Assembly: GCA_031414695.1 (NCBI GenBank)
Contig: JANNWG010000021.1
Coordinates: 1 to 64,000, forward strand
Reading direction: 5' to 3'
DNA length: 64,000 nt
Source of the DNA: UKL13-2 sp031414695
GTDB lineage: Bacteria; Pseudomonadota; Gammaproteobacteria; Burkholderiales; Usitatibacteraceae
Program-made: the position numbers and the translations under genes
Notes under the pieces: generated by a model
Seen by the model: only the letters and a program-made list of their open reading frames with translations
What the model was told of the DNA's origin: nothing
Database searches by the model: none
Shown: positions 36,633 through 44,628 of the stretch, piece by piece
How positions within the stretch are numbered: position 1 is the stretch's first letter
Layout of the letters: every line of letters starts with the position of its first letter

Positions 36633-37385
36633 ATGAGAAAAGTTTTAATTGCGCTCGCGGCGGCATTATTTGTCGTTTCGTGTGGCGTGCAAGCAAGCCC
36701 TGATGAAGTAAAAAAAGCGCTTGCTATTAAATTTCCCGACTTAAAAACCGAGCGCATCACCAAGACAAACTTTGCCGGTATGTACGAAGTCTTCACTGGC
36801 GCAGAAATATTCTACACAGACGACAAAGCGAGCTTTGTTGTTTCCGGCAACGTTATCGACACCGCAACCCGCGCCAACCTAACCCAAGCCAGATTAAGCA
36901 CACTGACGGCGATTAAATTTGATGACCTGCCGTTTGAAAATGCCATTAAGCTCGTGCGTGGTGATGGCTCACGTCGCGTTGCTGTATTTGAAGACCCGCT
37001 GTGTGGCTACTGCAAAAAGTTTGAAGCGGATTTGAATTCGATTGACAACATGACGGCATACATTTTTTTATACCCTATCTTGGCGGAAGACTCGACTAAA
37101 AAATCGAACGCCATCTGGTGCTCAAAAGATAAGCTGGCTGCATGGCAAGACTGGATGTTGCGTGAAAAAGCGCCGCAAGACGCACCAGCCAACTGTAAAA
37201 CACCAACTGAACAGGTCTTAGCGCTCGGCCAAAAATTACGCGTCAATGGCATACCTGCTACATTTTTTGAGGATGGTGAACGCATTTCTGGTGCGTTACC
37301 GAAAGAAGCCATTGAAGCCAAAATGATTGCCGCCGATAGGACTGAGCCTAAAGCTGGTGTTGTACCAGCGGTGGCGAAAAAATAG
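36633..37385 (+). CDS. dsbC: Thiol:disulfide interchange protein DsbC
   Basis: 250 aa periplasmic disulfide isomerase. A signal peptide begins MRKVLIALAAALFVVSCG; a cysteine lies within it, and a lipoprotein form is possible but the motif is not convincing. The N-terminal dimerisation domain covers about residues 25-85, and the thioredoxin-fold active site DPLCGYCKKFE (CxxC) lies near 122-132. The ATG at 36633 was chosen because the signal sequence begins there; the longer frame from 36519 is not plausible. A strong terminator follows. Confidence 0.95.
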   Translation: MRKVLIALAAALFVVSCGVQASPDEVKKALAIKFPDLKTERITKTNFAGMYEVFTGAEIFYTDDKASFVVSGNVIDTATRANLTQARLSTLTAIKFDDLPFENAIKLVRGDGSRRVAVFEDPLCGYCKKFEADLNSIDNMTAYIFLYPILAEDSTKKSNAIWCSKDKLAAWQDWMLREKAPQDAPANCKTPTEQVLALGQKLRVNGIPATFFEDGERISGALPKEAIEAKMIAADRTEPKAGVVPAVAKK

Positions 37386-37414
37386 CCATTACTATTTTTT
37401 AAAAATGACGTCTA

Positions 37415-37450
37415 GCCCGCAAAATGATGATTCATTTTGCGGGCTTTTTT
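37415..37450 (+). terminator. Intrinsic terminator after dsbC
   Basis: GCCCGCAAAATGA pairs with TCATTTTGCGGGC and is followed by TTTTTT. One of the strongest hairpins in the window. It ends the pepP-ubiH-dsbC transcript and can also serve the convergent MAPEG gene. Confidence 0.93.
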
Positions 37451-37498
37451 ATTATTCATCTTGGCGTCGCTAAGACGCTCGCTTCGGCAAATCAAATA

Positions 37499-37876
37499 CT
37501 ACTTAACCGCCGCCGCCACAAATAAGCCAATTGACACACCCATTCCAACAAACCAGATCAATGATCGCGGTGTGGCGTAGTCGCTGATGTAGCACCATAT
37601 ATAGCCAATGCGTGCCACGACAAAAATGATTGCAAGCGTATCAATGGTGGCGCCCTTGACATTGAGCATGGTCGCGACCAATACGCCTGCGGCAAATAGC
37701 GGGAACGCTTCAAAACTATTTAGGTGCGCCGCGTTTGCGCGTTTGGCGCGACCATCACGCCGCGCTAACCAATCTCTCGGATTGTTGTTGTCATACGTTT
37801 TATCAATTTTCGCAACAGCAACGGCAGCTAACGGCATTAATCCTGCGATAAGAATGCACCAGATGGCAATTGACAT
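37499..37876 (-). CDS. MAPEG family membrane protein
   Basis: 125 aa with about four hydrophobic segments and the MAPEG-type features RANAAHLNSFEAFPLFAAGV and ARIGYIWCYI. Bacterial members of this eicosanoid/glutathione-linked family (YecN-like) have no settled function. It lies downstream of mltA on the same strand, 25 bases apart, and convergent to dsbC. Confidence 0.87.
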   Translation of the reverse strand: MSIAIWCILIAGLMPLAAVAVAKIDKTYDNNNPRDWLARRDGRAKRANAAHLNSFEAFPLFAAGVLVATMLNVKGATIDTLAIIFVVARIGYIWCYISDYATPRSLIWFVGMGVSIGLFVAAAVK

Positions 37877-37901
37877 TTGCAGCTCCTTTTTAAGAGGGAA
37901 T

Positions 37902-39221
37902 TTAAGGCGAGTACCCAGTTGGAAGTAGCACCCACTTCATCCCCTTTTGTTTCATTCGACCTGCCTTAGCACCAGCTTCATCGCCAAAGCCCCAGTAAAA
38001 ATCAACCCGCACGCCGCCAGCAATCGCGCCACCGGTATCTTGTGCCACCATCAGCCGATTGAGAGGTAGTTTAGTCCCAGGAAAGGTGGTTGATAAAAAT
38101 ACTGGCACACCAAGCGGAATAACGCGCGCGTCAACGGCAATAGAGCGCTCACTTGTCAGCGGTACGCCAAGAGTGCCGATTGGGCCTGTGCCATCAGACG
38201 ATATTTCTTTGAAAAACACATAGCTGGGATTGGCATTCATAAATGTCTGCACCTTGGTCGGGTTACGTTCCGCCCATGCCTTAATGCCCTGCATAGACGC
38301 ACGTTCAGCGCGGATTTCGCCGCGACGGATAAGTAGCCCGCCCAAGCTCCGAAACGGGTGGCCATTTTGATCTGCATAGCCTAAGCGAATACGGCTGCCG
38401 TCGGGGAGCTGTATTTGGCCGGAGCCTTGAATTTGCAGAAAAAACAATTCAATCGCGTTATCGACATAAGCAATCTCTAGGCCTTTGAGCGGATTGCTTT
38501 GAGAGTCAATCGCATCGCGTTCGTAGTAGGGAATGACCTTGTTGCCCACCATGCGACCACGCAGCCTGCGGTGCTTCAAATCGGGATAGACCTCGCTTAA
38601 ATCAATGGTCACCATATCTTGTGGTGCGGCATAAATCGGATAGCGAAATTCAGCCGTTGGCGTGCGTGAGCCGCGCAGCAGTGGTTCGTAGTAGCCGGTG
38701 ACCGTTCCCGTTGTTGAATCATCTGCGTTTAATACTTGAAATGGCTGAAAGTTAGTGCGAAAAAATGCGTTAGCGTCGTTTTTAGTGAATTTACGGCTTA
38801 CGAGTGAGGTTGCAATGGCACATGAAGCCGCCCATTCGGCGCGGGTTTTGAGCACATTACAGCCCTGTTCAAAGGCGCTTAACGCGTCACTTGGATCATC
38901 GCTCTCAAAATCAACGAGCTGTGACCAATCAGATTGAATCAACTTGCCGCGCGGTGCTTCAACAATCGTTGGCGCAGCAGGCTCAATGATAATTGGAAGC
39001 AATGCTGCAGCGGGTGATGCTACTGGGCAAACGGGGCAGGCAGCACACACTAGTGCTGGTGCGACGGCTGAGCAGACGGGGCCTACAGCAATAATCGGTA
39101 CAGGCGTTGGAGCAGGTGCTGGCGCTGGAGCGGGTGGATTAGAAGCGCAACCCGTAAAAATCAGTGTGAGCGCAAATAAGAGGCCGGGTTGTCGTGTCAA
39201 AATGAGGTTATCGTTTTTCAT
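37902..39221 (-). CDS. mltA: Membrane-bound lytic murein transglycosylase A
   Basis: 439 aa outer-membrane lipoprotein cleaving peptidoglycan. The start MKNDNLILTRQPGLL leads into a lipobox at IFTGC (about residues 21-25). A Pro/Ala-rich and cysteine-bearing linker follows (about 28-95). The MltA beta-barrel begins near GYYEPLLRG. The 3D-domain catalytic Asp is in MVAQDTGGAIAGGVRVDFYW near the C-terminus. The cysteine-rich linker (four more Cys after the lipobox) is unusual. Confidence 0.95.
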   Translation of the reverse strand: MKNDNLILTRQPGLLFALTLIFTGCASNPPAPAPAPAPTPVPIIAVGPVCSAVAPALVCAACPVCPVASPAAALLPIIIEPAAPTIVEAPRGKLIQSDWSQLVDFESDDPSDALSAFEQGCNVLKTRAEWAASCAIATSLVSRKFTKNDANAFFRTNFQPFQVLNADDSTTGTVTGYYEPLLRGSRTPTAEFRYPIYAAPQDMVTIDLSEVYPDLKHRRLRGRMVGNKVIPYYERDAIDSQSNPLKGLEIAYVDNAIELFFLQIQGSGQIQLPDGSRIRLGYADQNGHPFRSLGGLLIRRGEIRAERASMQGIKAWAERNPTKVQTFMNANPSYVFFKEISSDGTGPIGTLGVPLTSERSIAVDARVIPLGVPVFLSTTFPGTKLPLNRLMVAQDTGGAIAGGVRVDFYWGFGDEAGAKAGRMKQKGMKWVLLPTGYSP

Positions 39222-39285
39222 GCGCTGAGTATAAACGTGAGTGAATATCACGGTGTTTGCAGCACAAAATCTAAGGATTATTGCA

Positions 39286-39411
39286 ATGGGCTGGGTTATT
39301 TTTGAAATATGCTTAGCGGTTGCGCTAGCAATATTTATTGTCTGGTGGACGTTGCCAAAAAAGAAAAAACCAAAGGTGCTACCGCCAGATGATGTGACGC
39401 CGCGTGATTAA
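39286..39411 (+). CDS. 41-aa single-pass membrane peptide
   Basis: ATG at 39286 with AAGGATT about 8 bases upstream. The product MGWVIFEICLAVALAIFIVW then continues as a positively charged tail (KKKKPK) and ends PPDDVTPRD. One transmembrane helix with N-out/C-in charge distribution. It fills the gap between divergent mltA and convergent apaG. Small proteins of this plan occur in betaproteobacteria, but I cannot assign a function. Confidence 0.6.
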   Translation: MGWVIFEICLAVALAIFIVWWTLPKKKKPKVLPPDDVTPRD

Positions 39412-39417
39412 AAATTG

Positions 39418-39801
39418 CTAATGCAGTACGCGCGGTACGGACAGTGTGAATTCTGGAATGACGGCATCAAATTTTGTGCTGTCTTCTGCCACCATGTGAT
39501 ACACGCCGCGCATTGTGCCCACACTGGTTTCGAGGGAGGCGCCTGATGTGTATTCAAAACTTTCACCAGGCGCCAGTACCGGTTGTTCGCCAATCACACC
39601 CATGCCGCGTACTTCTTGTATTTTTGATTGGGCATCGGTAATAAACCAGTGCCTTGAAATCAGCTTGGCTTTAACCATCCCGACATTGGTGATTTTGATG
39701 GTGTAGGCGAATACGAATTGCTCCTTGTCCTCATCGGATTGCTCGGGCAAGAAAAATGCGTTAGCTGTCACGCGGATTGCATATTTATTATCATCACTCA
39801 T
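39418..39801 (-). CDS. apaG: ApaG protein
   Basis: 127 aa, the full family length, fibronectin-III-like fold. YTIKITNVGMVKAKLISRHW and EVRGMGVIGEQPVLAPGESF are characteristic. ApaG has been linked to Co2+/Mg2+ efflux by genetics; its biochemical role is unclear. Its start lies 61 bases from that of divergently transcribed rpe. Confidence 0.95.
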   Translation of the reverse strand: MSDDNKYAIRVTANAFFLPEQSDEDKEQFVFAYTIKITNVGMVKAKLISRHWFITDAQSKIQEVRGMGVIGEQPVLAPGESFEYTSGASLETSVGTMRGVYHMVAEDSTKFDAVIPEFTLSVPRVLH

Positions 39802-39862
39802 GACGAAATGCTACCACGTGACGGCACCGCAAATTACATGCATCTTCGCGTAAAATTTAGTA

Positions 39863-40552
39863 ATGAAATACAAAATTGCTCCCTCTATTCTGTCCGCTGA
39901 CTTTGCCCGCTTGGGTGAAGAAGTGCGTGATGTGATTGCCGCCGGCGCGGATATGATTCATTTTGATGTGATGGATAACCATTACGTGCCGAATCTCACC
40001 ATTGGCCCCCTAGTTTGCGAAGCGGTACGCCCGCACGCCAAAACGGCTGATGGTACGAAAGTGCCGATTGACGTGCATTTGATGGTGAAACCAGTGGATC
40101 GTATCGTGCCGGATTTCGCCAAAGCAGGCGCGGATATTATTTCGTTTCATCCTGAAGGCTCAGAACATATTGATCGCACACTCTCGCTGATACGCGAGTG
40201 TGGCTGTAAAGCGGGCCTGGTGTTTAATCCGGCGACGCCACTTAGTTATTTAGATTACGTGATGGATAAGATTGATCTCATCCTCATCATGAGTGTGAAT
40301 CCTGGCTTTGGCGGTCAACAGTTCATTCCGGCGGCGCTGACTAAGCTCGCCGAGGCAAGAGCGCGCATTACGCAATCTGGCCGCGAGATTTTGTTAGAGG
40401 TTGATGGTGGCGTGAAGGCCGACAATATTGGTGACATCGCGCGCGCGGGGGCGGATACATTCGTGGCGGGTTCAGCGATTTTTAATTCAGCGGATTACGC
40501 AAAAACAATAGCAGCAATGCGTCTGGCCTTGGTAAATAAGGGCGCAAAATAA
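39863..40552 (+). CDS. rpe: Ribulose-phosphate 3-epimerase
   Basis: 229 aa TIM-barrel enzyme of the pentose phosphate pathway. The N-terminal APSILSADFARLGEEV, the metal-site FDVMDNHYVPNLTIGP, IDVHLMVKPVDR and MSVNPGFGGQQFIP are standard. gph begins 1 base after the stop; the rpe-gph-trpE order is a common proteobacterial arrangement. Confidence 0.98.
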   Translation: MKYKIAPSILSADFARLGEEVRDVIAAGADMIHFDVMDNHYVPNLTIGPLVCEAVRPHAKTADGTKVPIDVHLMVKPVDRIVPDFAKAGADIISFHPEGSEHIDRTLSLIRECGCKAGLVFNPATPLSYLDYVMDKIDLILIMSVNPGFGGQQFIPAALTKLAEARARITQSGREILLEVDGGVKADNIGDIARAGADTFVAGSAIFNSADYAKTIAAMRLALVNKGAK

Positions 40553-40553
40553 T

Positions 40554-41378
40554 ATGCAAAACACTAATATCGACGTGCATTTTGAGGCAAAAATATCTGA
40601 AGATGCCCGCCAAATGGACACTTTTGATATTGTCTCTGTGCAAGCTGCAGATGAGAAAAAGCCGCGCGCACCGATTAAATACCGCGCTAAGCCAAAATTT
40701 CCGTTGCCTGTTCCCACGAAAGTTTTTTTGCTCGACCTTGATGGCACGCTACTCGATACAGCAAACGATATCGCCACCGCCGCTAACCGGATGCGTGAAG
40801 CGTTTGGCTTTGGTCCGTTAGAGCCTGCTGTGATACGCAATTTCATCGGCCGAGGCATCGATAACTTAGTCTCACTCACCATGAAAAACGCCGTGGGCGA
40901 GCTGGGTTCAAGCTCACGAAAAGTCGCTGTCGCGCAATTTGAAAAACATTACGCGGATTGTTTGGCGGATAGTTCACACGCATTTCCAGGTGTTTTCGAA
41001 GGGTTGGAATTATTCAAAGAAAAAGGTTTTAAGCTCGCTTGTGTCACCAATAAAGCCGAACGATTTGTCGAGCCGTTGCTGGCTAAAACTGGACTTCTGG
41101 CCTATTTTGAATTGATGATTGCGGGCGATTCCTTGGCTGAAAAAAAGCCACACCCATTACCCTTGCAGCATGCGGCTAAACATTTTGGTGTGAAGATAGA
41201 TGAAGTCGTGATGATCGGTGATTCGATGCACGATGCGGCGGCAGCACGTGCGGCAGGATGCCCCGTATTTATCGTGCCCTATGGCTATAACGAAGGACAA
41301 GAATTGCGCGGGCTTGATTGCGATGCGTTTATTGACGATCTGCCGAGCGCGCTAAAGTACGCTAAGATAGCGTCATAA
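40554..41378 (+). CDS. gph: Phosphoglycolate phosphatase
   Basis: 274 aa HAD phosphatase. The HAD core begins at FLLDLDGTLLDTANDI (about residues 58-73). Motif II is in CVTNKAERFV, motif III Lys in EKKPHPLP and motif IV in MIGDSMHDAAAARAAG. It has about 55 residues before the HAD core, longer than typical Gph (about 220-230 aa). The ATG at 40554 is supported by tight coupling to rpe, but a start at Met21 (40614) cannot be excluded. It detoxifies 2-phosphoglycolate. Confidence 0.92.
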   Translation: MQNTNIDVHFEAKISEDARQMDTFDIVSVQAADEKKPRAPIKYRAKPKFPLPVPTKVFLLDLDGTLLDTANDIATAANRMREAFGFGPLEPAVIRNFIGRGIDNLVSLTMKNAVGELGSSSRKVAVAQFEKHYADCLADSSHAFPGVFEGLELFKEKGFKLACVTNKAERFVEPLLAKTGLLAYFELMIAGDSLAEKKPHPLPLQHAAKHFGVKIDEVVMIGDSMHDAAAARAAGCPVFIVPYGYNEGQELRGLDCDAFIDDLPSALKYAKIAS

Positions 41379-41400
41379 ATTTATTTCCTACAAAATCATC

Positions 41401-41460
41401 ATGATGTTGGCGCAACAAAAAACAGTGTGGACTTGGCGATGGCAAAACTGGCGCGACTAA
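41401..41460 (+). CDS. trpL: trp leader peptide (attenuator)
   Basis: A 19-codon ORF with Trp codons at positions 10, 12, 14 and 17 (VWTWRWQNW), ending 56 bases before trpE. Four tryptophans in 19 residues directly upstream of trpE is the classic attenuation leader design. AAAAACAG (41418-41425) can pair with CTGTTTTT (41467-41474), extended by GTGG/CCGC with one bulge, so ribosome position on the Trp codons would affect a downstream fold ending in a T-run. The exact antiterminator/terminator pair was not resolved. Confidence 0.82.
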   Translation: MMLAQQKTVWTWRWQNWRD

Positions 41461-41515
41461 TCCCGCCTGTTTTTACGCATCTCCTCAACAACGCTTTTTT
41501 TGCTTGACCCACCAT

Positions 41516-43021
41516 ATGACTGAATCCCAATTCCAGCAATACGTTGCTGATGGCTACAACCGCATCCCGCTAACACTCGAGACATTCGCCGATCTCGATA
41601 CGCCGCTCTCTATTTACCTCAAGCTCGCCAATAAACCACACTCGTATTTGTTGGAGTCAGTTATTGGCGGCGAGCGCTTTGGGCGCTACTCCATTATTGG
41701 TTTGCCTGCGCATGAGTGGCTAGAAGTGCATGGCCGTGAAGTTGCCGTGATGCGCGCCAAAACAGGCGGGACAGCAGAAAAAATTGAACATAAATTTGTC
41801 ACTGATCCTTTAGTTTTCATTGACAAGTATCGTGCACGATTTAACGCCGCCCCGATTGCCGGTGCACTACGTTTCGCCGGTGGACTAGCAGGCTATTTTG
41901 GCTATGATACGGTGCGCTACATCGAGCCAAAGCTGGCAAAACATCTTGACGATAAATTTGTCGATAAGCCAGATGTTATTGGTGCGCCCGATATTGTGTT
42001 GATGCTTTCCGATGAGTTGGCCGTAGTCGATAACTTATCCGGCAAACTCACCATCATTGTTTACGCCAACCCCGCGCTGCCCAATGCGTATCAAAATGCG
42101 ATGCGCCGACTCACAGAAATCCGTATGCAACTACGCAGCCATGCACCGCTGCCAGTGTATGTGCCATCGGGAATCACGCATACGCCGGTATCGGAAATTG
42201 GGCGGGAACGTTTCCTAGCGGCAGTGAAAAAATCAAAGCAGTACATTGTGGATGGCGACATCATGCAGGTGCAAATATCGCAGCGTATTTCGCAGCCCTA
42301 TGACGCGCCACCGATAAATTTATATCGCGCATTGCGTTCAATCAATCCGTCTCCATATATGTTTTATTTCGACATGGGTGAATTTCATATTGTCGGTGCA
42401 TCACCTGAAATATTAGTCAGACAGGAAGATAAAAAAGTGACCGTGCGCCCTATTGCGGGCACACGTAAACGCGGCGCAACGCTCGAGCAAGATCAAGAAA
42501 TGGAAGCTGAGCTGCGCTCAGACCCAAAAGAATTAGCTGAGCATTTAATGTTGATCGATTTAGGCCGAAACGATATTGGCCGAATTGCCAAAACCGGTAG
42601 CGTAAACGTGACCGAGCAATATGTTGTTGAGCGTTATTCGCATGTGATGCATTTGGTATCAAACGTTGAAGGCGAAATACGCAGCGACGTGGGTGCACTC
42701 GACTTACTACGTGCGACGTTTCCCGCAGGTACTGTATCGGGCACGCCGAAGGTGCGCGCGATGGAAATCATTGACGAATTAGAGCCGTCAAAACGTGGCA
42801 TTTATGCAGGTGCAGCGGGCTATCTTGGTTTTAACGGTAATTTAGATTTGGCAATATCAATTCGTACCGGCGTAGTCAAAGACGGGATGTTATATGCGCA
42901 GGCGGCGGCGGGCGTGGTGGCGGACTCTGTGCCAGAGCTTGAGTGGCAAGAGACAGAAAATAAAGCCCGCGCGTTGCTGCGCGCGGCAGAGTTAGTCGCT
43001 ACTGGTCTTGATACAAATTAG
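41516..43021 (+). CDS. trpE: Anthranilate synthase component I
   Basis: 501 aa. The N-terminal region binds Trp (LLESVIGGERFGRYS), and the chorismate-binding catalytic part includes DIMQVQISQRI, PIAGTRKRG, LIDLGRNDIGRI and RATFPAGTVSGTPK. It converts chorismate and ammonia/glutamine to anthranilate with TrpG. I use ATG 41516 (MTESQFQQYV); a TTG four codons upstream is also possible. It is preceded by the leader peptide. Confidence 0.97.
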   Translation: MTESQFQQYVADGYNRIPLTLETFADLDTPLSIYLKLANKPHSYLLESVIGGERFGRYSIIGLPAHEWLEVHGREVAVMRAKTGGTAEKIEHKFVTDPLVFIDKYRARFNAAPIAGALRFAGGLAGYFGYDTVRYIEPKLAKHLDDKFVDKPDVIGAPDIVLMLSDELAVVDNLSGKLTIIVYANPALPNAYQNAMRRLTEIRMQLRSHAPLPVYVPSGITHTPVSEIGRERFLAAVKKSKQYIVDGDIMQVQISQRISQPYDAPPINLYRALRSINPSPYMFYFDMGEFHIVGASPEILVRQEDKKVTVRPIAGTRKRGATLEQDQEMEAELRSDPKELAEHLMLIDLGRNDIGRIAKTGSVNVTEQYVVERYSHVMHLVSNVEGEIRSDVGALDLLRATFPAGTVSGTPKVRAMEIIDELEPSKRGIYAGAAGYLGFNGNLDLAISIRTGVVKDGMLYAQAAAGVVADSVPELEWQETENKARALLRAAELVATGLDTN

Positions 43022-43033
43022 GTCGGCATCAAA

Positions 43034-44044
43034 ATGAAAATAATTGATTTAAGAAGCGACACCGTGACCCGCCCCACGCCTGCGATGCGTGCTGCCATGT
43101 TGGCGGCAGAGGTCGGGGATGATGTATTTGGCGACGACCCAACAGTTAATTTATTGCAAGAAAAAATGGCCGACATGGTTGGCATGCAGGCGGCGCTGTT
43201 TATGGCATCTGGCACACAAAGTAATTTATGTGCGCTGATGTCGCATTGCGATCGTGGCGACGAATACATCGTCGGCCAGCATGCACATACTTACAAATAT
43301 GAAGGTGGCGGTGCGGCAGTGTTAGGCTCGATTCAGCCGCAGCCAATTGAACATGCGCCAGACGGCACTTTGCCAATTGAAAAAATTCGCGCTGCCATCA
43401 AGCCGGACGATTGCCACTTCGCCGTAACAAAATTAATCGCGCTAGAAAATACCATTGGCGGCACCGTCATCGCTGAGTCTTACATGTCGGCCGTTAATCA
43501 ACTTGCGAGAGAAAAAAAGTTAGCGCTGCATTTAGATGGCGCGCGAGTCTTCAATGCAGTGGTTAAAACGCAGCGTGATGTAAAAGCCATTTGTGCGTAT
43601 TTCGACACGGTGTCTATCTGCCTGTCAAAGGGATTAGGCGCTCCCGCAGGCTCGGTGTTGTGCGGTTCTCGCGTACTGATTGAACGTACAAAACGGCATC
43701 GCAAAATGCTTGGCGGCGGCATGCGCCAGGCCGGTATTTTGGCTGCAGCGGGTATTTATGCGCTGGACAATCATGTTTCGCGATTAGCAGAAGACCATGA
43801 AAATGCCGCGCGGCTTGCTACGGGACTAGCGGCATTAGGCAAGTCCAACGTGACCTCGCCTGACACTAATATTTTGTTTGTCGATATCGCGCCCGTTGAT
43901 GTGCAAGCCCTACAAACGCATATGGATAATGCGGGCATTAAGATTATTGCCAGCGAGCGTACCCGCTTGGTCACCCATTTAGATATTGATCGAGCCGATA
44001 TTGATCGCACGGTTGCCGCATTTGCGGCGTTTAATCGGCGCTAG
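43034..44044 (+). CDS. ltaE: Low-specificity L-threonine aldolase
   Basis: 336 aa PLP-dependent fold-type I enzyme cleaving L-threonine/allo-threonine to glycine and acetaldehyde. The N-terminus IIDLRSDTVTRPTPAMR, GDDVFGDDPTVNLLQ and the PLP-lysine region in SICLSKGLGAPAGS are diagnostic. It lies between trpE and trpG with gaps of 12 and 9 bases, so it is presumably transcribed with the trp operon, an unusual position for this gene. Confidence 0.95.
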   Translation: MKIIDLRSDTVTRPTPAMRAAMLAAEVGDDVFGDDPTVNLLQEKMADMVGMQAALFMASGTQSNLCALMSHCDRGDEYIVGQHAHTYKYEGGGAAVLGSIQPQPIEHAPDGTLPIEKIRAAIKPDDCHFAVTKLIALENTIGGTVIAESYMSAVNQLAREKKLALHLDGARVFNAVVKTQRDVKAICAYFDTVSICLSKGLGAPAGSVLCGSRVLIERTKRHRKMLGGGMRQAGILAAAGIYALDNHVSRLAEDHENAARLATGLAALGKSNVTSPDTNILFVDIAPVDVQALQTHMDNAGIKIIASERTRLVTHLDIDRADIDRTVAAFAAFNRR

Positions 44045-44053
44045 GAGAAACAC

Positions 44054-44620
44054 ATGCTACTCATGATCGACAATTATGATTCGTTCACTTTTAATCTGGT
44101 GCAGTATTTAGGTGAGCTTGGTGAAGAGGTGTTAGTGAAGCGTAATGATGAGATTACGTTGGCCGACATCAAAAAACTCGCACCACAAAAAATTGTAATT
44201 TCGCCCGGTCCATGCACTCCCAATGAGGCGGGCATATCGGTCGCTACTATCATTGAATTTGCGGGCAAAATCCCTATATTGGGCGTGTGCTTGGGGCATC
44301 AAAGTATTGGGCAGGCATTTGGTGGGCGCATTGTTCACGCGCAAACCTTAATGCACGGTAAAACATCGCAGGTTAGTCATCATGGTGTCGGCGTATTTGC
44401 GGGATTGCCTTCGCCATATCGCGCGACGCGTTATCACTCTTTGGTTATTGAGCGCGCCTCGTGTCCGGATTGTCTGGATGTAACCGCATTTACTGATGAT
44501 GGTGAAATCATGGGCGTTAAACATAAAACGCTGGCGATCGAGGGCGTGCAGTTTCACCCAGAATCCATCATGACCGAGCATGGTCATCAATTATTAAAGA
44601 ATTTCTTAATTTCATACTGA
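44054..44620 (+). CDS. trpG: Anthranilate synthase component II (glutamine amidotransferase)
   Basis: 188 aa class I amidotransferase. LLMIDNYDSFTFNLVQYLGE at the start, nucleophile Cys in GVCLGHQSIGQAFGG and the His/Glu pair in GVQFHPESIMTEHG. GGAG lies 8 bases upstream of the ATG. Partner of TrpE; homologues can also serve PabB (4-amino-4-deoxychorismate synthesis). Confidence 0.97.
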   Translation: MLLMIDNYDSFTFNLVQYLGELGEEVLVKRNDEITLADIKKLAPQKIVISPGPCTPNEAGISVATIIEFAGKIPILGVCLGHQSIGQAFGGRIVHAQTLMHGKTSQVSHHGVGVFAGLPSPYRATRYHSLVIERASCPDCLDVTAFTDDGEIMGVKHKTLAIEGVQFHPESIMTEHGHQLLKNFLISY

Positions 44621-44628
44621 GCAAGCCT

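Noticed and set aside
38944..39228. Gly/Ala-rich 94-codon plus-strand ORF
   Set aside because: It is the antisense of the Pro/Ala-rich MltA linker, an effect of low-complexity codons.
41461..41515. Classical GC-rich terminator hairpin between trpL and trpE
   Set aside because: T-runs are present, but no GC-rich stem directly before TTTTTTT could be built. Only the AAAAACAG/CTGTTTTT pairing is reported, inside the leader entry.
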